A program made the translations under genes and the position numbers. This document shows, piece after piece, positions 1 through 5,552 of a DNA stretch of 5,680 nt (the first letter of the stretch is position 1; every line of letters starts with the position of its first letter). The notes beneath the pieces are model-generated. The model did no database searches. It had not been told where the DNA came from and saw only the letters and a list, made by a program, of their open reading frames with translations. The DNA is from an uncultured Saprospiraceae bacterium (GTDB taxonomy: Bacteria > Bacteroidota > Bacteroidia > Chitinophagales > Saprospiraceae). The stretch is taken from the NCBI GenBank assembly GCA_938039305.1, contig CALHUZ010000052.1, positions 1-5,680 on the forward strand, given 5' to 3'.

Positions 1-27
1 CAGCCAAAGGTCTCCCGACCTCTTGGC
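1..27. repeat. 27-base direct repeat, copy 1, hairpin-forming
   Basis: This 27-base stretch recurs exactly at 2239-2265. Bases 4-26 fold as a hairpin: CCAA then AGGTC pair with GACCT then TTGG, with one bulged C and a TCCC loop. It may extend beyond the left edge of the window. The two copies bracket the HEPN gene and the broken minus-strand gene. It looks like a dispersed intergenic palindrome of the kind common in Bacteroidota. Whether it is mobile is inference. Confidence 0.85.
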
Positions 28-32
28 TTCAC

Positions 33-89
33 CGCTGGATCGAACGTCTCCGACTTGGACGCTGGATCGAACGTCTCCGACTTCGATCC
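33..89. repeat. Two tandem 24-base units plus terminal hairpin
   Basis: A 24-base unit occurs at 33-56 and again exactly at 60-83, giving a 27-base period. Bases 64-89 form a strong hairpin: GGATCGAA (64-71) pairs perfectly with TTCGATCC (82-89), and an inner GTC/GAC stem closes a TCC loop with one bulged C. The inner core GTC-TCC-GAC resembles the core of the 1-27 hairpin (GGTC-TCCC-GACC), so both probably belong to one repeat family. The period is a multiple of three, so the plus-strand frame stays open through it. This is more likely coincidence than coding. Confidence 0.8.
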
Positions 90-91
90 TT

Positions 92-205
92 AACTTCACA
101 CCAAACGATAAAATGTCATTAGTCTACGCCGACCTTGAAAAAGAAGCCAAGAAAGACGGTAGAGGCCTATTCACCAAACCATCCTTAAAAACTGGTTCTC
201 AATAA
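92..205 (+). pseudogene. Possible C-terminal remnant of a nuclease-like (SNase-fold) protein
   Basis: Reading from 92 to the stop at 203-205 gives about 37 residues with protein-like composition, including the stretch YADLEKEAKKDGRGLF. This resembles the final helix of staphylococcal-nuclease-like (thermonuclease) proteins, where a Leu-Glu-x-x-Ala-(Arg/Lys) helix ends in Gly-Leu-Trp. Here the Trp position is Phe. No catalytic part remains, because the frame runs upstream straight into the hairpin repeats at 33-89, which seem to have replaced the rest of the gene. The frame stays open to about base 23 with only a TTG start, so a short expressed product cannot be excluded. The family assignment rests on a short motif recalled from memory and is tentative. 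Confidence 0.33.
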
Positions 206-217
206 TTATTGCCAGCT

Positions 218-247
218 CGACCGACTATTCTTATCTTAGTAAGGTCG
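218..247. other. Imperfect hairpin after the nuclease-like remnant
   Basis: CGACC (218-222) pairs with GGTCG (243-247). An inner ACTA/TAGT stem (224-227 and 237-240) closes a 9-base loop, with a small asymmetric internal loop between the stems. It lies 13 bases after the stop of the remnant, where a terminator would be expected, but no T-run follows on the plus strand. It could be a decayed terminator or chance. Confidence 0.3.
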
Positions 248-299
248 TACCAATAGACAATAATTTTACTATGGAGGCTTAGACTGTAAGACGCTATAA

Positions 300-352
300 T
301 CGATTACAAACGGCTACACCTGTCCCGACCGTAGCGAAACGTTTATTATCGA
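300..352. repeat. Long palindromic (REP-like) repeat
   Basis: TCGATTACAAACG (300-312) pairs with CGTTTATTATCGA (340-352) at 11 of 13 positions. Immediately inside, GCTAC (313-317) pairs perfectly with GTAGC (331-335), leaving a 4-base GAAA bulge and a 13-base loop. The two mismatched pairs in a long stem suggest a repeat element, not a precise operator. It sits about 100 bases upstream of the HEPN gene. A spurious minus-strand frame through it is only a reading of the repeat. Confidence 0.6.
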
Positions 353-440
353 CTACACCCGTGGTTTTATTGAAATTAGGGGGATTTTTGAAAAAATATA
401 TAAGAGATGTATGTGGATCAGTACCACATTTACAGATGTT

Positions 441-456
441 AGGTGCAATTAAAATG
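441..456 (+). promoter_or_regulatory. Probable ribosome binding site for the HEPN gene
   Basis: AGGTG at 441-445 lies 8 bases before the ATG at 454-456. Of the in-frame candidates (GTG 361, ATG 436, ATG 454) only the last has a purine-rich motif at good spacing. The stretch from 361 lies next to the palindromic repeat and does not read like conserved protein. No convincing promoter was found upstream. Confidence 0.5.
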
Positions 457-1635
457 AAAAAGTATAACGACATATTCGACAAGATTGAAAAGTCAAATCC
501 AATACCTTGGCTTTATAACGAAGGACTGTCTCATAAGCAAGTCAAGGAGTTTATTGTTGTGCTATTTAAACCTCACTTTAGAAACAAAGAGTTCTTTACC
601 AAATATCCTATTGAAATATATTTAGACACGTGGATAAATTTCTTCTCATTTAGAACTAAACCGGAATTTAAGTACACTGAACTAATACTTGAATTTTACA
701 ACCAATGCCTCGATAAGGATTCTGAATACACGTTAAAAACTACAATAGAATATAGAGAAGAAAATGCTGAAGGCTTATCAAAGCTATGGTCTTATCTAAA
801 TTCTGAAAAGCCTAAAGAAGATTTTTTTGACATTGATGATTATCTCAATCACATATTGCAATCAATTGGGTTAATCATCGAAGGTGCCTCTAAGCCAAAC
901 TTGAAAGAGGTATTTCAATTGAATAAATTCCTTAAGGGATCAACAATCAGTAAAGATAAAGCTGATACATATGATATGGGGAATATGGTTGATTATTTAG
1001 AGAACACTACGGCATTTAACAAGATATTCAAACCCGACCCTCTTAATATAAGAGTAAGTCAATTAAGAAATATATCATACCACCATAATGCAACTTTAGA
1101 AAAAGATGGAACGATAAATTGCAGCTATGGGAAAGGGGATAAAAAGAAAGAATTCGATTGCAATTTAGAAGTATTGGAAACTACTCTTCAAAATGTTCTA
1201 TACTACTACAATGCAATAAAATTAGCAAGAGAAATATTCCTTTGGGACAATTATGATATGATTAAGCCATTAAGAGCTCATATTAAAGAACCACCTAAAA
1301 TAAGAAGGGAAGGCATGTTGTCTTCACTATATTTTTCAGTTTCTAAAGAGAGGTTTAAAGTTAGAGAAATGAAAACTGATGACAATTATGCAATAATGGA
1401 AATATCTGATACAACTAATTTGGATGTAAAGAAAAGAGCAATTCATGCATCGCAAATGCTATATAACTTATGGTGGCATACCGATAAGGAGAATCTTAAA
1501 ATTGAATTCTTTGATTTAGCTGGAAATTCAAGAATGATCGCCTCCACAAAATCTGATGTATGTGAACTAATTGGTAAAGGAGAAAAAGATCTATCTTATT
1601 TAGCAGAAAAAGTAAACTTTGAGAAATTCGAATAA
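454..1635 (+). CDS. HEPN-domain protein, probable stand-alone RNase effector
   Basis: This gene encodes a 393-residue soluble-looking protein with no signal peptide or membrane segment. Its diagnostic feature is the sequence LRNISYHH, with R205, N206 and H210. This matches the Rx4H motif with a polar residue after the Arg, the catalytic signature of HEPN ribonucleases in toxin, abortive-infection and Cas13-type systems. The HEPN bundle probably spans about residues 125-265: a helix near 125-145 leads in, and a Tyr-rich helix (about 240-263) follows the motif. The first 120 residues are aromatic and helical. The last 95 or so are mixed, with a WW pair at 340-341. I recognise no named family for either end. 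No MNT-type antitoxin lies beside it, so it appears to be solo. GC is low (17 of 60 at 1201-1260), which suggests transfer. The start at 454 is preferred, and 436 is possible. HEPN is a confident call; a defence role is inferred. Confidence 0.8.
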   Translation: MKKYNDIFDKIEKSNPIPWLYNEGLSHKQVKEFIVVLFKPHFRNKEFFTKYPIEIYLDTWINFFSFRTKPEFKYTELILEFYNQCLDKDSEYTLKTTIEYREENAEGLSKLWSYLNSEKPKEDFFDIDDYLNHILQSIGLIIEGASKPNLKEVFQLNKFLKGSTISKDKADTYDMGNMVDYLENTTAFNKIFKPDPLNIRVSQLRNISYHHNATLEKDGTINCSYGKGDKKKEFDCNLEVLETTLQNVLYYYNAIKLAREIFLWDNYDMIKPLRAHIKEPPKIRREGMLSSLYFSVSKERFKVREMKTDDNYAIMEISDTTNLDVKKRAIHASQMLYNLWWHTDKENLKIEFFDLAGNSRMIASTKSDVCELIGKGEKDLSYLAEKVNFEKFE

Positions 1636-1642
1636 ATAAAAG

Positions 1643-1658
1643 CACCTAACATTAGGTG
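1643..1658 (+). terminator. Perfect 7-base-pair hairpin after the HEPN gene
   Basis: CACCTAA (1643-1649) pairs perfectly with TTAGGTG (1652-1658) 8 bases after the HEPN stop. An A-rich tract (1631-1641) precedes it, but no T-run follows on the plus strand. It would therefore work better as a terminator for minus-strand transcripts arriving from the broken gene at 1721-2007, possibly for both. The loop would open to at least 4 bases in RNA. Confidence 0.45.
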
Positions 1659-1720
1659 ATGACGGCATATCTCTTCGTACCTCAGAGAGACGACCGCATA
1701 CCATTATTCGTCACGTCCGC

Positions 1721-2007
1721 TCACCCCACAAAACACCCCACATATTTATCTACAGCCTCATCAACTGATATTCCACGATAACCCAGGATCTCATTCTCCT
1801 TTGGATCATAAGTAATCGAATGATTTATTTGTCGAAGACTAATAATCAAGGTCTGGGTGACCTTGAAATGAGGGAACCGTGTCAACGGGTGGGCTGGCCT
1901 ATAATTCGTGTTTAAATAGAAGTTATGATCTCATAAAGCGCTTCTGCCTGAGCCTCCGGAAAGGCATCGTTATAATAGGGTAGTGAGAAGTATGACTTGA
2001 TAGCCAT
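1721..2007 (-). pseudogene. Frameshifted small gene, about 95 codons, family unknown
   Basis: Two minus-strand frames join into one plausible small protein. The first starts at ATG 2007-2005 (MAIKSYFSLPYYNDAF...) and stops at 1914-1912 after ALYEIITSI. The second, one frame over, continues from 1915-1913 with LNTNYRPAHPLTRFPHFKV and LGYRGISVDEAVDKYVG to the stop at 1723-1721. Restoring one base in the TTT run near 1911-1914 gives an uninterrupted chain of about 95 residues with good coding character. Both halves carry a natural mix of hydrophobic and charged residues, and neither is long enough for an ordinary ORF call. I do not recognise the family. An upstream in-frame stop at 2034-2032 supports this ATG or an already truncated 5' end. 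It could be a decayed gene or a sequencing error in a live one. Confidence 0.6.
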
Positions 2008-2059
2008 GGCTGAGGGGTTTTCATATGTAGTTCAAAGATTACGCTAGTCCTGCCACAAC

Positions 2060-2094
2060 CTCTGTGCTTCCTTCTCAGTGCCCCTCTGTGAAAA
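2060..2094. repeat. CTCTGTG-type dispersed repeat, copy A
   Basis: This 35-base stretch starts CTCTGTGC and ends CTCTGTGAAAA. It aligns with a diverged copy at 2270-2303, sharing the same beginning, a central AGTGCC, and the CTGAAAA or CTGTGAAAA ending. Repeats of this CTCTGTG flavour are familiar from intergenic DNA of environmental Bacteroidota (recalled, not searched). It lies just upstream of the broken minus-strand gene. Confidence 0.5.
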
Positions 2095-2144
2095 CCCAGC
2101 CTCATCTTCATTCTAATTATCGTTGAGTCATTGTTGCGCCACCC

Positions 2145-2160
2145 GGATCATTGAGCCAAA
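2145..2160. repeat. 16-base direct repeat, left copy
   Basis: GGATCATTGAGCCAAA occurs here and again exactly at 5422-5437, in the same orientation. The two copies bracket the Type IIG restriction gene. Both lie beside other repeat or mobile DNA: hairpins here and a truncated transposase at the right copy. The exact match over 16 bases at a distance of 3277 is unlikely by chance, but its role is unknown. Confidence 0.7.
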
Positions 2161-2177
2161 ACCGAATCCTAACCGGT

Positions 2178-2197
2178 CACCGAGCGTAGTCGAGGTG
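2178..2197. repeat. GAGCGTAGTCGA-type palindromic repeat
   Basis: The sequence has CACC and GGTG ends that pair. Inside them are tandem G-A/A-G apposed bases and a G-C pair around the loop, an arrangement that can form sheared G.A pairs. The core GAGCGTAGTCGA resembles a palindromic repeat I recall as widespread in Bacteroidota and some other phyla. It is the first of three neighbouring hairpins. Confidence 0.55.
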
Positions 2198-2203
2198 CCC
2201 CAA

Positions 2204-2217
2204 TGTGCTTTGGCACA
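2204..2217. repeat. Perfect short hairpin
   Basis: TGTGC (2204-2208) and GCACA (2213-2217) pair perfectly around a TTTG loop. It sits 6 bases after the previous hairpin and 21 bases before the 27-base repeat, making a cluster of three hairpins in under 90 bases. No T-run follows, so an intrinsic terminator is doubtful. Confidence 0.55.
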
Positions 2218-2238
2218 GTGTCTTATCCAAGCACCATC

Positions 2239-2265
2239 CAGCCAAAGGTCTCCCGACCTCTTGGC
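2239..2265. repeat. 27-base direct repeat, copy 2, hairpin-forming
   Basis: This is an exact second copy of bases 1-27, with the same orientation and hairpin (2242-2264). It stands 129 bases upstream of the restriction gene. Recombination between the copies would delete the HEPN gene and the broken minus-strand gene together. Confidence 0.85.
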
Positions 2266-2269
2266 CGAA

Positions 2270-2303
2270 CTCTGTGCCCCACCTTAGTGCCTCTCTCTGA
2301 AAA
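2270..2303. repeat. CTCTGTG-type dispersed repeat, copy B
   Basis: This is a diverged 34-base copy of the element at 2060-2094, beginning CTCTGTGC and ending CTCTGAAAA. It abuts the 27-base repeat copy and the G-free leader of the restriction gene. Confidence 0.45.
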
Positions 2304-2393
2304 TTACCCTCCCATAATCCAATACCTTCAACCCATCACCATTAATCCACCCATTCATTAGTCAATCATCAAAACTTTTCTCACTTTCGTCAA
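2301..2393 (+). promoter_or_regulatory. G-depleted leader of the restriction gene
   Basis: Only 2 of these 93 bases are G (2361 and 2389), and none of 2301-2360 is. Such a leader can form almost no RNA structure, and it contains no Shine-Dalgarno motif before the ATG at 2394. This fits the Shine-Dalgarno-independent initiation typical of Bacteroidota. I saw no convincing TAnnTTTG-type promoter, so the transcription start is not located. Calling this a leader is inference from position and composition. Confidence 0.4.
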
Positions 2394-5300
2394 ATGCCCT
2401 TATTCCAGAAATCAGTCATCAACAAATACCTCCGCGGACTTGACCATTCAGTAGTAGAAGAAGCTTGGTTGCGATACGTCGACCACTTCTTGAACCTTGA
2501 CTTTCAAAACAATGTCCGGGGCTCCAAGGAAGAGCAATATCAAGCCGGATTCCTGAGAGATCTCTTTGTCAATATCTTCGGATATACCCTCAACCCTGAC
2601 GTCGGATTCAATCTTACCACTGAACTTAAAAATATTCGTGGCGCGAAGAAGACAGACGGAGCCATCCTCAAAGAGGGTAGTGCTATAGCCGTTATAGAAC
2701 TCAAGGGAACCGATACCGTATCTCTTGATAAGATCGAAGACCAAGCCTTTGGTTATAAGCGCAATCATCCCGATTGCAGATATGTCATTACTTCCAATTT
2801 TGAAAAGCTACGTTTCTATATCGATGACTCCATCGACTATATAGATTTCAATCTGTTTTTTCTTACCCGTGATGACTTTCAGTTGCTATGGATATGCCTC
2901 CACAGGGAGCATATCATGTCCGATCTACCAGGAAGAATAAAGAAAGAGTCTATCACCCAGGAGGAAGTCATAACCAAGCAACTATACAAAGACTACTCTG
3001 CCTTTAGAAGACAAATCTTTGATAGCATCATTAAGCGCAACCCCGATCATGACAAGCTTACCCTATTTAAGTCTACTCAGAAACTCTTAGATAGATTCCT
3101 TTTCATCTTCTTCGCGGAAGATCGAGGCTTACTACCTCCTAATTCTATTAGAGAGATCATTGTTAAGTGGACGGATCTTAGAGACAAGTACGACGAGTAT
3201 ACACCACTATATGATCGCTTTCGCAAATACTTCGGATACCTCAACACAGGTTATAAAGGATCTCAGCATGATATCTTTGCATACAATGGTGGTCTCTTTG
3301 CGCCAGATCCTTTACTGGATACCATAAGCATAGATGATGACATCTTATATGCACATACCCAAAAGCTAAGTGACTATGATTTCGAGAGCGAGATAAGTGT
3401 CAATATCCTCGGACATATATTCGAACATTCACTCAATGAGATCGAAGAGATACAAGCTGAACTTGATGGCATAGAACTCGATACCTCCAAATCAAAACGC
3501 AAGAAGGACGGTGTCTTTTACACACCTAAGTACATCACCAAATACATAGTAGACAACACCGTAGGACGTCTCTGTGAAGAGAAGAAAACATCCATTGGCA
3601 TTGATGATGCGCAGTATGAAAAAGGGCGTAAGAATCGCGATAAGAAGATTGTAAAAAAATTACAAGATCAACTCGAAGAATATAGAGCTTGGCTTCTAAA
3701 GCTTACCATCTGTGATCCCGCATGTGGTAGCGGTGCCTTTCTCAATCAAGCATTAGAATACCTCATCGCAGAACACCAATATTTAGATACCCTACAAACC
3801 AAACTCTTAGGTGGCCTTGCCACTTTCCCCAATGTCGAAAACTCCATCTTAGAGAACAACCTTTTCGGTGTTGACATCAACCAAGAGTCAGTAGAGATCG
3901 CTAAGTTATCACTTTGGCTACGCACCGCTCAGAAAGGCCGTAAGTTGACTTCATTGAATAATAACATCAAGGCAGGAAATTCCCTCATTGATGACCCAGA
4001 AGTAGCCGGAGATCTTGCATTCAACTGGCAAGTAGAGTTTCCCCATGTTTTTGAGAAAGGTGGCTTTGATGTGGTATTTGGAAATCCGCCTTATGTCACT
4101 AAGTCTTTCAATACAAGTCAGAAGGAATATTTTAATCACGATTATGAATCTGCCCAGTATCAACTTGATTTGTATATACTGTTTATGGAAAAGGGAATTA
4201 AAATTTTGAATTCTTCTGGTCTAAAAAGTTATATAGTACCAAACTCTTGGCTTAAAAATCTAATGTTTGACAAAATTCGAAAGTATACTTTGGAGCATCT
4301 TACCTTCTTGTCAATTATACCTAATTTAGATAATGTTTTTGCTGATGCTTCAGTTGATACTCTGATATTCGTAGCATCTAAAACAGAACAGATTCAACTT
4401 ACGGAAATTGGACAGTTTGTAACTAGTACATTTGAAATTAAACATCATGTAGATCAAAGAAGGTTTTTATTGAATGACAAATTAGTTTTTGATGTTGAGA
4501 TTTCAGTAGAACTGTCATCAATTTTTTCTAAAATTGATTCTCAGGCAAATAGGCTATGGGAAGTTTCGGATATAACTCGAGGAATAAATCCTTATGACAA
4601 GTATAGAGGGCAATCAGCTGAGATAATCGCGAATAAAATATATCATGCGAATCACAAAAAAGATTCAACATTTGTGCCTGAAATTAGAGGCAAGCACGTA
4701 GATAGATATAATATAAATTGGGATAATGCGTCTTTTGTAAGCTATGGGGATTGGTTGGCAGCACCAAGAGAGCCAAAATATTTTAATGGTTCAAGAATAG
4801 TTTGTCGTCAAGTATTAGGGACTAATTTGAATTGTGCCTATCTCAATGAAGAGTTCATAATTGACCAAAGCGTATTTATCGCCAAATTTGATACAGATAA
4901 TCCAATAAACCCCTTATTTATTTTGTCTCAAATTACCTCTAAACTTATTTCATTTTATTTTAGATATAAAGCAAATGAGTTTGACAAACTATTTCCAAAG
5001 ATTAAAATTGGAGAATTTAGAAAATTACCCATTATAAAGGATTCACCAGAGTTAGAACCTACGATGGTTTCTTTGACAACATCAATAATTGATTATAGTA
5101 ATAAAACACAGTCATTATTAAATTCTTTTATAAATTTTCTTCAATCCAAGCACCCAATAGAGAAGCTAAGTAAGAAATTAGAATCTTGGCACGAACTCAC
5201 CTTCGGCGATTTTCTCAAGGAACTCAAAAAGAAAAAAATAAAACTATCCCTCAGTGAAGAAGCAGAGTGGATGCCTTACTTCGAGGAGCAGAAGGCCAAG

Positions 5301-5417
5301 GCTCTTGACTTACGCCAACAGATAGACACTATCGACGCAGAGATAGACCAGATGGTTTACCAGCTCTATGGCCTTACAGATGATGAGATCGCCATCGTAG
5401 AAGAAGCAGTGGGATAA
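2394..5417 (+). CDS. Type IIG restriction enzyme / adenine-N6 methyltransferase (Eco57I/TaqI-like)
   Basis: This single 1007-residue chain cuts DNA near its site and methylates adenine there using S-adenosylmethionine. The PD-(D/E)xK nuclease motif is visible at the N-terminus: D88 in KTDGA, then E102-L-K104. A helical connector spans roughly 190-370. The methyltransferase begins with FYTPKYITKYIVDN (motif X, about 375-388), then the SAM-binding DPACGSGAF (441-449), FGVDINQ with acidic D494, and catalytic NPPY (564-567). A TaqI-like target recognition region occupies about 715-885. A helical tail ends in LYGLTDDEIAIVEE, usual for the family. Length is typical and all key residues are present, so it is probably active. 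ATG 2394 is chosen because MPLFQKSVINKYL is a natural family start. GC falls between about 4081 and 5160 (13 of 60 at 4921-4980), suggesting recombination of the specificity part. No separate methyltransferase or specificity subunit is adjacent. A PglX-like role is less likely because of the nuclease motif. Confidence 0.93.
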   Translation: MPLFQKSVINKYLRGLDHSVVEEAWLRYVDHFLNLDFQNNVRGSKEEQYQAGFLRDLFVNIFGYTLNPDVGFNLTTELKNIRGAKKTDGAILKEGSAIAVIELKGTDTVSLDKIEDQAFGYKRNHPDCRYVITSNFEKLRFYIDDSIDYIDFNLFFLTRDDFQLLWICLHREHIMSDLPGRIKKESITQEEVITKQLYKDYSAFRRQIFDSIIKRNPDHDKLTLFKSTQKLLDRFLFIFFAEDRGLLPPNSIREIIVKWTDLRDKYDEYTPLYDRFRKYFGYLNTGYKGSQHDIFAYNGGLFAPDPLLDTISIDDDILYAHTQKLSDYDFESEISVNILGHIFEHSLNEIEEIQAELDGIELDTSKSKRKKDGVFYTPKYITKYIVDNTVGRLCEEKKTSIGIDDAQYEKGRKNRDKKIVKKLQDQLEEYRAWLLKLTICDPACGSGAFLNQALEYLIAEHQYLDTLQTKLLGGLATFPNVENSILENNLFGVDINQESVEIAKLSLWLRTAQKGRKLTSLNNNIKAGNSLIDDPEVAGDLAFNWQVEFPHVFEKGGFDVVFGNPPYVTKSFNTSQKEYFNHDYESAQYQLDLYILFMEKGIKILNSSGLKSYIVPNSWLKNLMFDKIRKYTLEHLTFLSIIPNLDNVFADASVDTLIFVASKTEQIQLTEIGQFVTSTFEIKHHVDQRRFLLNDKLVFDVEISVELSSIFSKIDSQANRLWEVSDITRGINPYDKYRGQSAEIIANKIYHANHKKDSTFVPEIRGKHVDRYNINWDNASFVSYGDWLAAPREPKYFNGSRIVCRQVLGTNLNCAYLNEEFIIDQSVFIAKFDTDNPINPLFILSQITSKLISFYFRYKANEFDKLFPKIKIGEFRKLPIIKDSPELEPTMVSLTTSIIDYSNKTQSLLNSFINFLQSKHPIEKLSKKLESWHELTFGDFLKELKKKKIKLSLSEEAEWMPYFEEQKAKALDLRQQIDTIDAEIDQMVYQLYGLTDDEIAIVEEAVG

Positions 5418-5421
5418 GCAA

Positions 5422-5437
5422 GGATCATTGAGCCAAA
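5422..5437. repeat. 16-base direct repeat, right copy
   Basis: This is an exact second copy of 2145-2160. It begins 5 bases after the restriction gene stop and ends 8 bases before the stop of the truncated transposase, so it marks the junction between the two. It may be where the transposase gene was interrupted. Confidence 0.7.
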
Positions 5438-5444
5438 GCAACGC

Positions 5445-5552
5445 TTAGGATCGGTGAGCGATTACTTTAGACGAAAAGTCTTCTCTACACACTTTAAAAC
5501 AAGCGTATAGATCGTCCATAGATACGTCAATTCCAACAGAGTATTTAAGCAT
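5445..5552 (-). pseudogene. Truncated IS110-family transposase, N-terminus only
   Basis: Reading from ATG 5552-5550 to the TAA at 5447-5445 gives 35 residues beginning MLKYSVGIDVSMDDLYACFK. This matches the start of IS110-family (DEDD, RuvC-like) transposases, whose first catalytic Asp lies in a Gly-Ile-Asp-Val-Ser motif, here D9. Members normally have Lys after that Ser, and here it is Met. Family proteins are usually 300-400 residues, so over 85% is missing. The remaining three acidic residues and the C-terminal Ser domain are absent, and it cannot transpose. The chain ends at SSKVIAHRS, just where the 16-base repeat follows. It is convergent with the restriction gene. The frame stays open upstream of this ATG to the window edge, so an earlier start is possible. 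Confidence 0.7.

Noticed and set aside
1..90. CRISPR-like array from the tandem 24-base units
   Set aside because: There are only two units with a 3-base gap. There are no spacers and no cas genes.
295..300. TATAAT as a -10 promoter element for the HEPN gene
   Set aside because: There is no matching -35 at proper spacing, Bacteroidota promoters use a different consensus, and the site touches the palindrome.
361..453. N-terminal extension of the HEPN gene from GTG 361
   Set aside because: It adds 31 residues translated from repeat-adjacent DNA and lacks a ribosome binding site. ATG 454 has AGGTG at 8 bases.
294..482. 62-residue minus-strand frame over the palindrome and HEPN start
   Set aside because: It overlaps the HEPN start and much of it is a reading of the palindromic repeat, so I treat it as a shadow.
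1909..1915. TTTAAAC, a canonical -1 ribosomal slippage heptamer, at the frameshift of the minus-strand gene
   Set aside because: The slip would need TTA-AAC as the incoming frame, but that is the outgoing frame here. The incoming frame reads ATT-TAA. The offset is better explained by a lost base.
1923..2111. 62-residue minus-strand frame
   Set aside because: It lies in a different frame from the better coding signal of the broken gene, begins in the CTCTGTG repeat, and has Arg/His-rich, non-protein-like composition.
2448..2768. 106-residue minus-strand frame
   Set aside because: It is antisense to the conserved nuclease domain of the restriction gene and is a shadow. The 70-residue minus-strand frame at 3951-4163 is rejected on the same grounds.
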